From the NCBI GenBank assembly GCA_040514265.1, contig JBEVCD010000026.1:1-64000 (forward strand): 64,000 nt of DNA. Direction: 5' to 3'. Positions within the stretch are counted from its first letter, which is position 1, and every line of letters begins with the position of its first letter. The notes beneath the pieces are model-generated. The model was not told where the DNA came from, did not search any database, and saw only the letters and a program-made list of their open reading frames with translations. The position numbers and the translations under genes are program-made. The DNA is from WYZ-LMO2 sp040514265 (GTDB taxonomy: Archaea > Halobacteriota > Archaeoglobi > Archaeoglobales > Archaeoglobaceae). Positions 7,326 to 16,610 of this stretch are shown one piece after another.

Positions 7326-7726
7326 GCGAGGAAGAGGTCAGACAGAAGGTTGCCGCTCTGCAGCAGCTGCAGCTTCAAGCAGAAGTTCTGCAGCGACGTG
7401 TGGTGGAACTCGAACTGCTTCTCTCCGAATACAACAGAACCCTCGAAACGCTGGAGTACTTCAACTCGATCGAAGGCGACGTGGAGGCTCTGATGAACCT
7501 CGGAGGCGGCGTTTTCGCTTACGTGGACATCAGGGAAAACAAGAAGTTTCTCGTAGACGTGGGTGCGGGCGTTGTGGTCGAGAGGGAGGTCAGCGAAGCG
7601 ATAGACTTCATAAAGAAGAAGATATCCCGCGTTGAGGAGGCTATAAATCAGACCAGCGCAGCCCTTCAGGAGATTCTGCAGAGAGCTGCGAAGATTCAGG
7701 AGGAGCTTGCGAAGAGCGAGAAGTAG
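7322..7726 (+). CDS. pfdA: Prefoldin alpha subunit
   Basis: A 134-aa protein with two long coiled-coil helices (residues about 5-45 and 90-134) flanking the beta-hairpin core (VFAYVDIRENKKFLVDVGAGVVVER). This is the prefoldin alpha layout. With the beta subunit, encoded elsewhere, it forms the hexameric holdase that passes unfolded proteins to the thermosome. The LX-pfdA-ftsY order is conserved in many euryarchaea. Confidence 0.94.
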   Translation: MSEEEVRQKVAALQQLQLQAEVLQRRVVELELLLSEYNRTLETLEYFNSIEGDVEALMNLGGGVFAYVDIRENKKFLVDVGAGVVVEREVSEAIDFIKKKISRVEEAINQTSAALQEILQRAAKIQEELAKSEK

Positions 7727-7727
7727 C

Positions 7728-8699
7728 ATGTTCGGCTCGCTGAAGAACAAGCTCAAAAATCTGTTCAGGAAGATCGAGGAAGAGGAGAAGGGAGAGGAAG
7801 TAAAAAAGGTAGGTCTAAAGGAGAAGGTAGCCGCAGTAATCAGTGGAGAAGTCGTCATAGACGAGAAGAAGGTCGAAGACATACTCGAAGACCTCGAAAT
7901 CGTGCTGCTGGAGAGCGACGTAGCGTTCGAGGTAGTGGAGGAGATATCGAGGAACCTCAAGGAGAGACTGGTCGGGAGGAGGAAAAAGATAGGAGAAAAG
8001 CTCTCGAATATAGTCCTCGCAGAACTCAAGTCCGTGCTGCTCGAAGTTCTCAACGTCAATCGCTTCGACTTCGACGAGTTCGTAGCGGATGCTTTGAGCA
8101 GAAAAAAGCCTCTCAACATAATTTTCGTCGGAGTAAACGGAACAGGTAAAACTACGACGATAGCGAAGGTGGCTAAAAGACTCATGGACTCCGGATACTC
8201 CGTTGTGCTCGCAGCCGGCGACACGTTCAGAGCTGGAGCTATCGAGCAGCTCGAAGAGCATGCGAAGCGCTTGGGAGTCAGGGTGATCAAGCACAGACAG
8301 GGCTCGGATCCAGCTGCGGTGATATACGACGCTTTAAAGCACGCGGAGAGCAAGGGAATCGACGTCGTCCTCTCCGACACCGCCGGCAGGATGCACACGA
8401 AAAAGAACCTGATAGACCAGCTCGAAAAGATAAAGAGAGTCACGAAGCCCGACCTCACGATCTTTGTCGACGAGAGCATCGCCGGGAACGATGCGGTCGA
8501 AAGGGCGAGGATGTTCAACGAGGCGGTTGGAATAGACGGAAGCATACTTACAAAGATCGACGCAGATCCCAAGGGTGGAACCGCCATATCGATCAGCTAC
8601 GTAACAAAAAAGCCGGTCCTTTTCCTCGGGACCGGGCAGAACTACGACGACCTCGTTAAGTTCGAACCCGAGTGGCTCGTCGAGAGAATTCTCTCATGA
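7728..8699 (+). CDS. ftsY: Signal recognition particle receptor FtsY
   Basis: A 323-aa SRP GTPase. The N-terminal 20-30 residues are charged (A domain, short as in archaea). The N domain covers about 35-125, followed by the G domain with GVNGTGKTT (G1, residues 135-143), DTFRAGAIEQL (insertion-box region), DTAGRMH (G3), TKIDADPKGG (G4) and GTGQNYDDL near the end. It docks SRP-ribosome complexes at the membrane. ATG 7728 is one base past the prefoldin stop. Confidence 0.96.
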   Translation: MFGSLKNKLKNLFRKIEEEEKGEEVKKVGLKEKVAAVISGEVVIDEKKVEDILEDLEIVLLESDVAFEVVEEISRNLKERLVGRRKKIGEKLSNIVLAELKSVLLEVLNVNRFDFDEFVADALSRKKPLNIIFVGVNGTGKTTTIAKVAKRLMDSGYSVVLAAGDTFRAGAIEQLEEHAKRLGVRVIKHRQGSDPAAVIYDALKHAESKGIDVVLSDTAGRMHTKKNLIDQLEKIKRVTKPDLTIFVDESIAGNDAVERARMFNEAVGIDGSILTKIDADPKGGTAISISYVTKKPVLFLGTGQNYDDLVKFEPEWLVERILS

Positions 8700-9298
8700 A
8701 GGTGGTCATACCCTTCAAGTTCTTCAACCCGAAGTCGAGGTTGTCGTCGATTCTTAACGAGGAGGAACGCACTAAACTCGCCCTCGCCATGCTCGAAGAC
8801 GTTCTGGACGTTTTGAACAGCTGTGGCTGCGATGTGAAAGTCGTAACGCCGTATCCGATCAGCGTGGATGCGGAGATATCTGTCGACGCAAGACCGCTCG
8901 ACGACGTCGTCAACGACGAGCTCAGAGAAGTTCCCAAAGCCGTTGTGATGTCAGATCTACCGCTGCTGAACGAGGAAGTCTTCACGCGCTTCCTCTCGGT
9001 CGAGGGAGACGTGGTGATAGCTCCAGGGAGAAGAGGAGGAACGAACATGCTGCTCGTCAGGCGGAAGGGCTTCAGAGTATCCTACCACTACGGAAGCTTC
9101 CTCAAGCACCTTAAGACCGCAAGGGCCCTCGGTTTCACCGTTGCGGTATTCGATTCCTTTTTCGCCTCCGTCGACATCGACGACGAGAGCGACCTTCTCG
9201 AACTCATGATCCACGGAGAGGGGAAGAAATCGAGGCGCTACCTCGAATCCATCGGTTTTAGAGTACTGATGGAGAGAACTCCTAGGCTCGTGAGGTAG
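8696..9298 (+). CDS. cofC: 2-phospho-L-lactate guanylyltransferase (CofC)
   Basis: A 200-aa nucleotidyltransferase of the CofC family, which activates 2-phospholactate (or PEP) with GTP in coenzyme F420 synthesis. Features are the N-terminal VVIPFKFFNPKSRLSSIL (substrate loop), VVMSDLPLL, VVIAPGRRGGTNMLLV and SVDIDDESDLLELMIHG. The start overlaps the ftsY stop (ATGA). With mch in the same window it supports an F420/methanopterin-using euryarchaeon. Confidence 0.93.
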   Translation: MKVVIPFKFFNPKSRLSSILNEEERTKLALAMLEDVLDVLNSCGCDVKVVTPYPISVDAEISVDARPLDDVVNDELREVPKAVVMSDLPLLNEEVFTRFLSVEGDVVIAPGRRGGTNMLLVRRKGFRVSYHYGSFLKHLKTARALGFTVAVFDSFFASVDIDDESDLLELMIHGEGKKSRRYLESIGFRVLMERTPRLVR

Positions 9299-9330
9299 AT
9301 TTTTATACTAAACGACCTTCCAGTCTTCTG

Positions 9331-10293
9331 ATGGAAGAATTCGAAATCTGGGTCGAAAAGTATCGCCCCCGCACGCTCGACGAGATAGTAGACCAGGAGG
9401 AGGTCGTCAGAAGGCTGAAGGGTTACGTTAAGCAGAAGAACATACCGCACTTACTCTTCGCCGGACCTCCGGGAACAGGCAAGACAGCAACGGCTATAGC
9501 TCTCACGAGGGATCTCTTCGGCGAAGTCTGGCGCGACAACTTCATAGAGCTCAACGCCAGCGACGAGAGGGGAATAGACGTCGTAAGGCACAAGATAAAG
9601 GAGTTCGCGAGGACCGCCCCGATAGGCGGGGCTCCGTTCAAGATAATATTTCTCGACGAAGCCGACGCGCTTACGGCGGATGCGCAGGCTGCGCTGAGGA
9701 GGACTATGGAAATGTATTCGAGGAGCTGCCGCTTCATACTCAGCTGCAACTATCTGAGCAGAATAATAGAGCCGATACAGTCCAGATGTGCGATATTCAA
9801 GTTCAAGCCCGTGCCGAAGGAGGCGATGAAGAAGAGGTTGCTCGAAATATGCGAAAAGGAGGGAGTTAAGATAACCGAGGATGGGATTGAAGCTCTCCTT
9901 TACGTCGCGGGGGGCGACTTCAGGAAGGCTATAAACGCTCTGCAGGGCGCGGCGGCGATGGGTGAAGTCATAGATGCGGAAGCTATATATCAGATAACTG
10001 CTACAGCCCGCCCCGAGGAGGTAGGCAAACTCCTCGAAACGGCGCTGAAGGGCAACTTCCTTCAGGCGAGGGAATACCTCGAAAGGCTGATGGTCCGTTA
10101 CGGAATGAGCGGTGAAGACGTCGTAAATCAGCTCTTCAGGGAGATAATCTCGTCCAAGCTGGACGAGAAGCTTAAAGTTGTACTCGTCGACAAGCTCGGC
10201 GAGATAGACTACAGGCTGACAGAGGGAGCAAACGAAAAGATTCAGCTCGAAGCATACCTTGCATTTCTAGCCACGCTGGCGAAGAGGGCATGA
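9331..10293 (+). CDS. rfcS: Replication factor C small subunit
   Basis: A 320-aa AAA+ clamp-loader subunit. Walker A is GPPGTGKT (residues 45-52), Walker B is IIFLDEAD (about 105-112), sensor 1 is FILSCNY, and the QSRC arginine-finger motif follows. It loads PCNA with the large subunit, which lies outside the window. No intein interrupts it. A TTTTATA element at 9301-9307 lies about 27 bp before the ATG, so the mRNA is probably leaderless. It overlaps taw3 by 4 bp. Confidence 0.96.
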   Translation: MEEFEIWVEKYRPRTLDEIVDQEEVVRRLKGYVKQKNIPHLLFAGPPGTGKTATAIALTRDLFGEVWRDNFIELNASDERGIDVVRHKIKEFARTAPIGGAPFKIIFLDEADALTADAQAALRRTMEMYSRSCRFILSCNYLSRIIEPIQSRCAIFKFKPVPKEAMKKRLLEICEKEGVKITEDGIEALLYVAGGDFRKAINALQGAAAMGEVIDAEAIYQITATARPEEVGKLLETALKGNFLQAREYLERLMVRYGMSGEDVVNQLFREIISSKLDEKLKVVLVDKLGEIDYRLTEGANEKIQLEAYLAFLATLAKRA

Positions 10294-10847
10294 GCTGGAA
10301 GCTGAAGGATGAGAAGCTGGCTTCATACCTCGAAGCGAAGGAGAGGGGCGAGATCGACCACGACATCGTCGAGGTTCTGGACTTCATAAACTCCCTCCCG
10401 AACTACGTCACGCTTTCGAGCTGCAGCGGTAGGATAGCAGTCGTTGACACTCCGAAAGTAGGTGACAAAGCTGCAGCCAGGTTTGCGGGTAAGTGGCATA
10501 GAGAGGTGAGCGTCGAGGAAGTCGAAGAGGCTGCGAAGACATGCGAAAGCGTCGGCTGGCTCATTCAGTATCCGCCGATCATCCACGTCGCCTGCAGGAG
10601 CATTGAAGACGCTAGATTTCTGCTCGAAATTGCGAACAACGCGGGTTTTAGGAGGAGCGGAGTGATATCCTTAAAGAACCTCATAGTCGAGATATCCTCG
10701 CTCGAAAGGATGGAGCTTCCGGTTTCGGTCGAAGGAGAGCTGCTGGTGGACAGAGACTACCTCGAACTCGTTGTGAAATTCGCGAACGAGAAGCTCAGAA
10801 GGGGGAAGGAGAAGGTAAAAAGGCTTTACCTCCTTCTGAAGGAGTAA
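10290..10847 (+). CDS. taw3: tRNA-Phe wybutosine-derivative methyltransferase Taw3
   Basis: A 185-aa TYW3/Taw3-family protein with the hallmark SSCSGRI motif (about residues 45-51) and the downstream segment HVACRSIEDARFLLEIANNAGFRRSGV. It carries out N4-methylation in the wyosine-type modification of G37 in archaeal tRNA-Phe. It is coupled to rfcS by a 4-bp overlap and overlaps the convergent DUF373 gene by 22 bp. Confidence 0.92.
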   Translation: MSWKLKDEKLASYLEAKERGEIDHDIVEVLDFINSLPNYVTLSSCSGRIAVVDTPKVGDKAAARFAGKWHREVSVEEVEEAAKTCESVGWLIQYPPIIHVACRSIEDARFLLEIANNAGFRRSGVISLKNLIVEISSLERMELPVSVEGELLVDRDYLELVVKFANEKLRRGKEKVKRLYLLLKE

Positions 10848-11827
10848 ACCCCGATCGCCGCCACGATTATTCCCGCGATCAGCGAGGTCGCGAGTTCCAC
10901 GATGTTCGGAGTTTCTATGAACCTCGCCGCCCCCCAGATCAGCAGCGCTCCCGAGGCGATCAGGAAGGAAGTCGAGAAGTACTTTGCGATTCCTCTGCCC
11001 TCCGCGTAGGCGTCCGCAGCTCTGGCAAGGGCTGCAAAGATGCCAGCTAGCGCGAACCAACCGATGCTCGAAGTCACGAAAGACGTAGCCATCCTGTAAT
11101 CCTCGACGTTCATGGCTGCGTTTATCCCCTGGACTACTCCGACTACGAGGAGTATGGCTGAAGTTATGTAGAGAACGAAAGATATCCTTCCCTCGACGAG
11201 GGAGTTCTTTATCGCAGCTCCGTAGGCTTCCACACTCTTATCCCAGCCGTAAGCCTTCGCGAGGAAATAGATGCCGAGAAAGAACACTATACCGCCCAGA
11301 CCCCACTCGGGGTGCTGGAGTAAGAGGGAGATCGAGTAAACGAGAAAGATAACTCCGAGGGGTGCCAGCGTTACCCTCGCAACCTTGGGGTCGTTGAGCA
11401 TTCGCCGGATCATGAAGTACGTGCTCTCGATCGTTCTGCTCTGCTTAACCACAACCCTGTGCACCGAATCCACCTTGAAGCGCGAGTATATCAGCGGCAT
11501 GACGAACTCGTCTTCCGATCCATCGGTGACGACGACGACGCTTTCCGGCTTCAGCACCCTCGCAATTTCGTCGAGCTGCGTCGCAACCCTCGTGTCGGAC
11601 TTCGCTCCGACGCTCTTGTCGCCGCAGACAACTACGACGTCGCAACCGAGCTCTTCGGCGAGCTTCACACCGGCAAACATCGCGTTGACGTCTGAATCTT
11701 CTGGATCGACGGTTGCAAGCCTCACGGCAGCCTCGATAACGTTCTTTTTCCCGACGACCGGAGAAGATATTCCAGCCTTTTCTCCGAGGTCGTTGTCCCT
11801 GTCGATTACGACTACCAGTTTCTCCAC
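10826..11827 (-). CDS. DUF373 family membrane protein
   Basis: A 333-aa protein. Residues 1-140 form a soluble Rossmann-like region (VVVIDRDNDLGEKAGISSPVVG, VVVCGDKSVGAKS, VVVTDGSEDEFVMPLI). About 155-330 holds six or so membrane helices. This is the layout of the archaeal DUF373 family, whose function is unknown. The 3' end overlaps taw3. Confidence 0.88.
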   Translation of the reverse strand: MEKLVVVIDRDNDLGEKAGISSPVVGKKNVIEAAVRLATVDPEDSDVNAMFAGVKLAEELGCDVVVVCGDKSVGAKSDTRVATQLDEIARVLKPESVVVVTDGSEDEFVMPLIYSRFKVDSVHRVVVKQSRTIESTYFMIRRMLNDPKVARVTLAPLGVIFLVYSISLLLQHPEWGLGGIVFFLGIYFLAKAYGWDKSVEAYGAAIKNSLVEGRISFVLYITSAILLVVGVVQGINAAMNVEDYRMATSFVTSSIGWFALAGIFAALARAADAYAEGRGIAKYFSTSFLIASGALLIWGAARFIETPNIVELATSLIAGIIVAAIGVYSFRRR

Positions 11828-11857
11828 GAATACACTCGGCAGAAAAAGTTAAAAATT

Positions 11858-13012
11858 TTACTTCAACCTGCCTAGCACTTCTTTTGCTATCGTGTTGAGC
11901 TGGATCTCCTTCGTTCCCTCGTATATCTCGGTTATCTTCGCATCCCTGTAGAAGCGCTCTACCTCGTACTCGGCTATGTATCCGTATCCTCCGTGCATCT
12001 GTATGGCTTCGTCGCACACCTTAACGGCAACTCTGGCGGCGTAGTACTTCGCCATCGAGGTGAGCCCGGGGTCTATTCTTCCCTGATCGAAGTTCCAGGC
12101 GGCTTTGTATACGAGAAGCCTTGCAGCTTCGAGCTCGGTCTTCATGTCCGCTATCCTGTGCTGCAACGCCTGGAACGCCCCGATCGGCTGCCCGAACTGC
12201 TTCCTCTGCTTCACGTAATTGACGATCCTGTCGAAGGCGCCCTGGGCTATTCCGAGGGCTTGGGCTGCGATCTCGATTCTGCTCTCGTCGAAGAACTCCA
12301 GCACCTGATAGAACCCCCTGTTGAGTTCACCTATCACATCGTCCTCCGACACGCGGACGTCCTTGAAAGCAACTTCGGCTGTGGGCGATGCCCTGATCCC
12401 CATCTTACCGCCTATCTTCGTAATCTTCAACCCGGGCGCATCCTTTCTCACTAAGAACGTCGTAAAACCCCTGTAGCGCGGCTGGGCTTCGGGGTTCGTA
12501 ACAGCTAGAACTACAAAGTAGTCCGCTATGCTGCCGTTCGTTATGAACGTCTTCGTCCCGTTTATCACCCACTCGTCCCCATCTTTCTCGGCCTTCGTCT
12601 TTATAGCCGTCAGGTCGCTGCCAGCCTCGGGCTCCGTGTAGCAGCCGGCGGTTATGGCTTCACCCTTTGCGACCTTCGGCAGAACTTCCTTTTTCTGCTC
12701 CTCACTCCCGAAGCGCATGACCACTTCAGAACTGAAGTCTGCCAGTATTATCGCGCTGCCGATCGTGCTGTCGGCTCTGCAGAACTCCTCTACAATCAGG
12801 GCGTTTTCGAGTATACCCATTCCTGCTCCTCCATATTCCTCGGGAAAGTGCACCCCGATGAACCCTAGCTGGGCTGCTTTTCTGTGCAGCTCGAAGGGAA
12901 ACTCCTCCTTTCTGTCGAGCTCCTCCGCTATCTCCTTCTTGAACTCGTTGGACGCGAACTCCCAGGCTGCCTTTTTTATGTCCTTTTGCTCCTGAGTGAG
13001 TTCGAAGTTCAT
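11858..13012 (-). CDS. Acyl-CoA dehydrogenase
   Basis: A 384-aa flavoenzyme of normal family length. FAD-binding segments are AGCYTEPEAGSDLTAIKT and WVINGTKTFITNGSIADYFVV. The CoA/FAD helical domain holds QHRIADMKTELEAARLL, and the C-terminal MHGGYGY...YRDAKITEIYEGTKEIQ carries the catalytic Glu of IYEGT. It introduces an alpha-beta double bond in acyl-CoAs. Substrate chain length is not deducible. It is separated by 8 bp from the next minus-strand gene and may be cotranscribed. Confidence 0.95.
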   Translation of the reverse strand: MNFELTQEQKDIKKAAWEFASNEFKKEIAEELDRKEEFPFELHRKAAQLGFIGVHFPEEYGGAGMGILENALIVEEFCRADSTIGSAIILADFSSEVVMRFGSEEQKKEVLPKVAKGEAITAGCYTEPEAGSDLTAIKTKAEKDGDEWVINGTKTFITNGSIADYFVVLAVTNPEAQPRYRGFTTFLVRKDAPGLKITKIGGKMGIRASPTAEVAFKDVRVSEDDVIGELNRGFYQVLEFFDESRIEIAAQALGIAQGAFDRIVNYVKQRKQFGQPIGAFQALQHRIADMKTELEAARLLVYKAAWNFDQGRIDPGLTSMAKYYAARVAVKVCDEAIQMHGGYGYIAEYEVERFYRDAKITEIYEGTKEIQLNTIAKEVLGRLK

Positions 13013-13020
13013 GTTGGGAT

Positions 13021-13494
13021 TCAGCGAAATTCTTTATAATGTTTTTCTTCCGAGAGAATTCTCTCCTCTATCGAAACACGCTTTGCGAAGAGTTCTCTCA
13101 CCTTCATCAGGTACCAGATTACGAGCACGTTTACGGCGATTTCGATCGCGAAAATCGGTGAGAGGAACGTCATCATCATCCCGTAAAGTGCGTTTAGCCC
13201 GCAGAGCAAAACGGCTAGTATCCTTCCCCACTCCCTCATGTTCAAAAGCCCCCAGCCGGCTGCGAAGTACAGGAAACCGAAGGTAAGCATGGAAATCGAA
13301 GCCGCATCGTACAGAAATTCGAGCTCTCCCTCCGGAATATTTACTCCGAAGTCTTTAGCTAGCTCTTCGTATTCCTGCTTGAAGATTTCGATACCCTCAT
13401 CCCTGGCTGCGAACATCGAAAGTCCGAGGAACACTCCCACGGCGCCGACGAAGAGCATGAAGATCGCCACGAGTGAAACTCCGAGGGGACGCAT
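13021..13494 (-). CDS. Four-helix membrane protein of unknown function
   Basis: I do not recognise a specific family. The 157-aa protein has an N-terminal membrane helix (SLVAIFMLFVGAVGVFLGLSMF), a charged loop (residues about 35-60), then three further hydrophobic segments (SMLTFGFLYFAAGWGLLNM, ILAVLLCGLNALYGMMM, FAIEIAVNVLVIWYLM) and a charged tail. ATG 13494 begins right before the first helix; longer frames run into the divergent HARP gene. It diverges from HARP with only 25 bp between. Confidence 0.7.
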   Translation of the reverse strand: MRPLGVSLVAIFMLFVGAVGVFLGLSMFAARDEGIEIFKQEYEELAKDFGVNIPEGELEFLYDAASISMLTFGFLYFAAGWGLLNMREWGRILAVLLCGLNALYGMMMTFLSPIFAIEIAVNVLVIWYLMKVRELFAKRVSIEERILSEEKHYKEFR

Positions 13495-13519
13495 GTTTTC
13501 TGTTGAACGGAAAAAATAT

Positions 13520-14212
13520 ATGTTTTTGTATCTCAAGCAAAACGTGCGGCAGAGGTTCGTGCTCGACACGACGGCGATAACCGATGCGGGCATGAGGATG
13601 AAGGAGGGTTACGAGACGCTCTGCGAGGGTGCCAGCGAGATACTCAACCTCATAGCCCTCGCGAGGCTGAATCTGGACATAAGCTGTTACATCCCCTACC
13701 CGACCGTGTACGGGGAGCTTGTCAGCTTTCTCCGCCGCTACAACTGCAGCGAAGACGTCTTCATCAAGCTGGACACGTGGCTGGTCAAGAAGACCCCGAA
13801 CAGGTACGAAGTGAAGATTCCAGCCGTCATACTCTACGAATACATAGTTTCCGTCAGACAAAAGATAAACAAGGGCAGAAGGATAGCGGAGGAATTCATC
13901 TGGGAAAGTTCGGCGACGACGGCGAACTTCAACGGAAGCGGGGAGGAGCTGGAGAAGGAGATAGGAAACATAGTGTCGAGGTTTCGCGAAAAGTTCAGAA
14001 CCGCCATGCGTCAGGGTCTGCTCGACAGCGCGCCGGATTTGGACGTTCTGCTCCTGGCGAAAGAACTCAACGCTGCGGTCGTGAGCAGCGACACCGGAAT
14101 AAGGCGGTGGAGCGAGAAGCTCGGACTGCGCTTTGTCGAGGCTATGAAGTTTCCGAGGATGCTCAGGGAGTACCTCGCGCTGAAGGGGCTGGTAAAAGTT
14201 GAGGGCGAGTAA
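13520..14212 (+). CDS. HARP protein-only RNase P (RNA ligase partner PIN protein)
   Basis: A 230-aa protein of the HARP family (homolog of Aquifex RNase P), a PRORP-unrelated PIN-domain nuclease that removes 5' leaders from pre-tRNA. Landmarks are RFVLDTTA (active-site Asp16), SCYIPYPTVYGELVSFLRR, LDTWLVKKTPNRYEVKIPA, the inserted helical arm (about 110-160), LDSAPDLDVLLLAKEL and VSSDTGIRRWSEKLGLRF. The older name is RNA ligase partner. ATG 13520 or GTG 13544 are possible starts. In archaea it usually coexists with the RNA-based enzyme. Confidence 0.9.
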   Translation: MFLYLKQNVRQRFVLDTTAITDAGMRMKEGYETLCEGASEILNLIALARLNLDISCYIPYPTVYGELVSFLRRYNCSEDVFIKLDTWLVKKTPNRYEVKIPAVILYEYIVSVRQKINKGRRIAEEFIWESSATTANFNGSGEELEKEIGNIVSRFREKFRTAMRQGLLDSAPDLDVLLLAKELNAAVVSSDTGIRRWSEKLGLRFVEAMKFPRMLREYLALKGLVKVEGE

Positions 14213-14294
14213 CGTAGAATACGAAATTTTGTTCGAAAAGATTTGGCATTATACGTAGTCAGATTTTTAACATTTTTACAACTATTAGCAAAAA

Positions 14295-14304
14295 TTTTTT
14301 AAAT
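14295..14304 (+). promoter_or_regulatory. TATA-like element upstream of the Liv-type operon
   Basis: TTTTTTAAAT lies in an AT-rich 136-bp gap and is 45-54 bp before the ATG at 14349. This implies a leader of about 20-25 nt containing a GGTGGT ribosome-binding site. It is the only long promoter region before the seven-gene importer/CoA-transferase run. Confidence 0.5.
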
Positions 14305-14348
14305 CACAAAACGTTACTGTAAACGACAATTAACGTAGGGTGGTGGTA

Positions 14349-15716
14349 ATGAAAAAGCTTGCGATAGTATTGATAGTGCTGGTAGCATTGATAGCAGGCT
14401 GCCAGCAGCCGGCTACGACACCTACCACAACACCTACCACACCAAAAGAACCCATAAAAGTTTGTGCCCTCTTCGATACCCGCATTCCCATCTTCGCGGC
14501 AGACCTCGAAGCCATAAAGATAGCGGCTGAAGAAATAAACGAACAGGGCGGAATCCTCGGCAGACAAGTTGAAGTTATCCACGAAGACACGCAGAGAAAA
14601 GTTGACGTGGCGGTCGCAGCTTACAGAAAAGCTGTTCTTGAGCACGGATGTAAGCTAGTCTTCATCGAAGGTGTTTCGGAGGAAGCCCTCGCACTTATCG
14701 AGGAAGGTGCTCGAATATATCCGACCGCTCCACACATAGCGATCTCTTCGCAGGCTGCGATGGGGACGACGCTTAAAGTTATGGAGGACTACGACAGGTA
14801 CAAGTTTTACTTCAGGAACCTCCCGCCCGACCCGTTCCTGAACTACGAAACAGCTAAGTGGTTCTTCGACATAGCGAAGAACGTCGTCGGGGCGAAGAAG
14901 GTAGCTCTGATGCTCGAAGAGGCAGCTTGGACTGAGTGCGCAAGAGAAGGTTGCAGAATTGAGACACCCAAGGGTCTCATAGACATCAAGCCCATGAAGG
15001 AGTGGGTCGAGGAGGAGTACGGACTCGAAGTTGTGTACGTAACAAACATAGCCGTCGGCGAGAAGAACTTCCTTCCGATGCTTGAGGAAGCTGCGAGGAA
15101 CGGAGCCGAGTTTATATTCGTCCTTTCGAGCTGGTACACCGACACGATAACGCTGACCAAGCAGTGGGCTAACTCCGCCGCCAAGGACATACCGATAGCG
15201 TTCTTCGGAGGAGCCAATCAGTGGATGAAGTTCTGGGACCTCACCGGCGGAGCCTCGTTGGGCGTAATAACGATGATGTACGACGACGAGAACATTCCGC
15301 CGATATCGCCTCTAACGCAGAGCTTCGTAAAGAAAATGCACGAGAGGGGATACGCAGCCGACACGTCTGCACACTACTACTACTCGGAGCTTTACAGGTT
15401 CAAGCTAGCCGCGGAGCAGGTGGGAAGCGTTGACGACATAGATGCGATAATAAAGGCTATGGAAACCCTCCACTTCGACCTGCACACGGCTATATCTCCG
15501 AAGTACAACTACTTCGGCTACGATAGTCCTACGTTCCATTCTTACAGCGCAGGTCCCACCATAAACGCACAGATACAGTGCGACGGCAAACCCGTGTACA
15601 TAATGAGACCGGAAGTCATGCTCGAAGCCGGATTCCCGCAAGCTGTTGCCGACATGATGAATCCGGGCGCCTACAAGCCGCCGGCTGAGCTCAGGCAGAT
15701 CTGTGGAACCTCTTAA
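14349..15716 (+). CDS. Branched-chain amino acid-type ABC substrate-binding lipoprotein
   Basis: A 455-aa type-1 periplasmic binding protein. The signal peptide ends with lipobox LIAGC, followed by a Thr/Pro-rich linker, so it is membrane anchored. The ligand domain follows: IKVCALFDTRIP, AAEEINEQGGILGRQVEVI, IAISSQAAMGTT and FVLSSWYTDTI. It is distant from true LivK and larger, so the ligand may be an aromatic or other organic acid. It is the first gene of an operon with permeases, ATPases and CoA-transferases. Confidence 0.88.
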   Translation: MKKLAIVLIVLVALIAGCQQPATTPTTTPTTPKEPIKVCALFDTRIPIFAADLEAIKIAAEEINEQGGILGRQVEVIHEDTQRKVDVAVAAYRKAVLEHGCKLVFIEGVSEEALALIEEGARIYPTAPHIAISSQAAMGTTLKVMEDYDRYKFYFRNLPPDPFLNYETAKWFFDIAKNVVGAKKVALMLEEAAWTECAREGCRIETPKGLIDIKPMKEWVEEEYGLEVVYVTNIAVGEKNFLPMLEEAARNGAEFIFVLSSWYTDTITLTKQWANSAAKDIPIAFFGGANQWMKFWDLTGGASLGVITMMYDDENIPPISPLTQSFVKKMHERGYAADTSAHYYYSELYRFKLAAEQVGSVDDIDAIIKAMETLHFDLHTAISPKYNYFGYDSPTFHSYSAGPTINAQIQCDGKPVYIMRPEVMLEAGFPQAVADMMNPGAYKPPAELRQICGTS

Positions 15717-15733
15717 TTTTTTGAGGTGTTCCT

Positions 15734-16606
15734 ATGCTTGACACCGTCACCTTGATCCTAGTCTACACTTTTGTCTTCGGCTCTCTTTACCTCGGCATGT
15801 CCCTCGGCTTCACGATAACCACCGGTGTGCTCAGAGTCTTCAACCTCGCCTACGGAGCCAGCTTTTTGATAGCAGCCTACAGCGTCTGGTTCTTCTGGAA
15901 AGACGTCGGCGTACCTTTCGCAGCATCACTCTTCTTCTGCGTGATTCCCCTGGCAATCTTTGCGACCCTAACGTATTACGGGGTGATAAAGCCGTTCTTC
16001 AAAACCGAGGACTACATGCTCGCAGCGCTGATATCGGTCTTTATAATAGTCGAGGAGCTGATAAACTACTTCTACCCCGAGATAGTCGGCGTGTATTTAC
16101 CGACGACGGTAATAGGGGGAACCGTAAAGATCGCAGCTGCGAGCGTTCCAGGTCAGATGATCGTTACAGCAATAGCGTCGCTGCTGACGTTTCTGGTCTA
16201 CGCAGTTCTGCTGATCAAGACTAAGGTGGGGTTGATAATGAGAGCCGTGAGCCAAGACGTGCTAGCTTCGCGCATAACCGGCGTCAACTTCGACAGAACG
16301 TTCGTGATCTCAATGATCCTGGCATCGATACCGCCGGCGATCGTAATAATTCTGATGGCTCCGGTCTGGGCGCTCAATCCGTTCATCGGATGGGAACTCT
16401 TCACTTACGCGATCATCGTAACCGTTCTCGGCGGACTCGGAAATCTGCGCGGAGCTGTGATGGCTGCATACGTTATAGGATTCGTAAACGCCGCTGTAGG
16501 TTTCGCAATCAATCCGAGAATGATGCTCTTGGCTTCGCTCGTGATAACCATAATCGTGCTGCTCTTCAGACCCCGCGGACTTGCAAGGGCTGAGTCTGTG
16601 TGGTGA
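15734..16606 (+). CDS. livH: Branched-chain amino acid-type ABC permease (LivH-like)
   Basis: A 290-aa integral membrane protein with about eight hydrophobic segments. LivH features are GFTITTGVLRVFNLAYGASF near the N-terminus, MRAVSQDVLASRITGVNFDRTF (the ATPase-docking loop) and VTVLGGLGNLRGAVMAAYVIG near the end. The gene follows the binding protein by 17 bp and forms a permease heterodimer with the next gene. Confidence 0.92.
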   Translation: MLDTVTLILVYTFVFGSLYLGMSLGFTITTGVLRVFNLAYGASFLIAAYSVWFFWKDVGVPFAASLFFCVIPLAIFATLTYYGVIKPFFKTEDYMLAALISVFIIVEELINYFYPEIVGVYLPTTVIGGTVKIAAASVPGQMIVTAIASLLTFLVYAVLLIKTKVGLIMRAVSQDVLASRITGVNFDRTFVISMILASIPPAIVIILMAPVWALNPFIGWELFTYAIIVTVLGGLGNLRGAVMAAYVIGFVNAAVGFAINPRMMLLASLVITIIVLLFRPRGLARAESVW

Positions 16607-16610
16607 TAAC

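Noticed and set aside
7088..8587. 499-aa minus-strand ORF opposite pfdA and ftsY
   Set aside because: A shadow of the GC-biased codons of ftsY and prefoldin; the Ser/Phe/Leu-rich translation has no domain.
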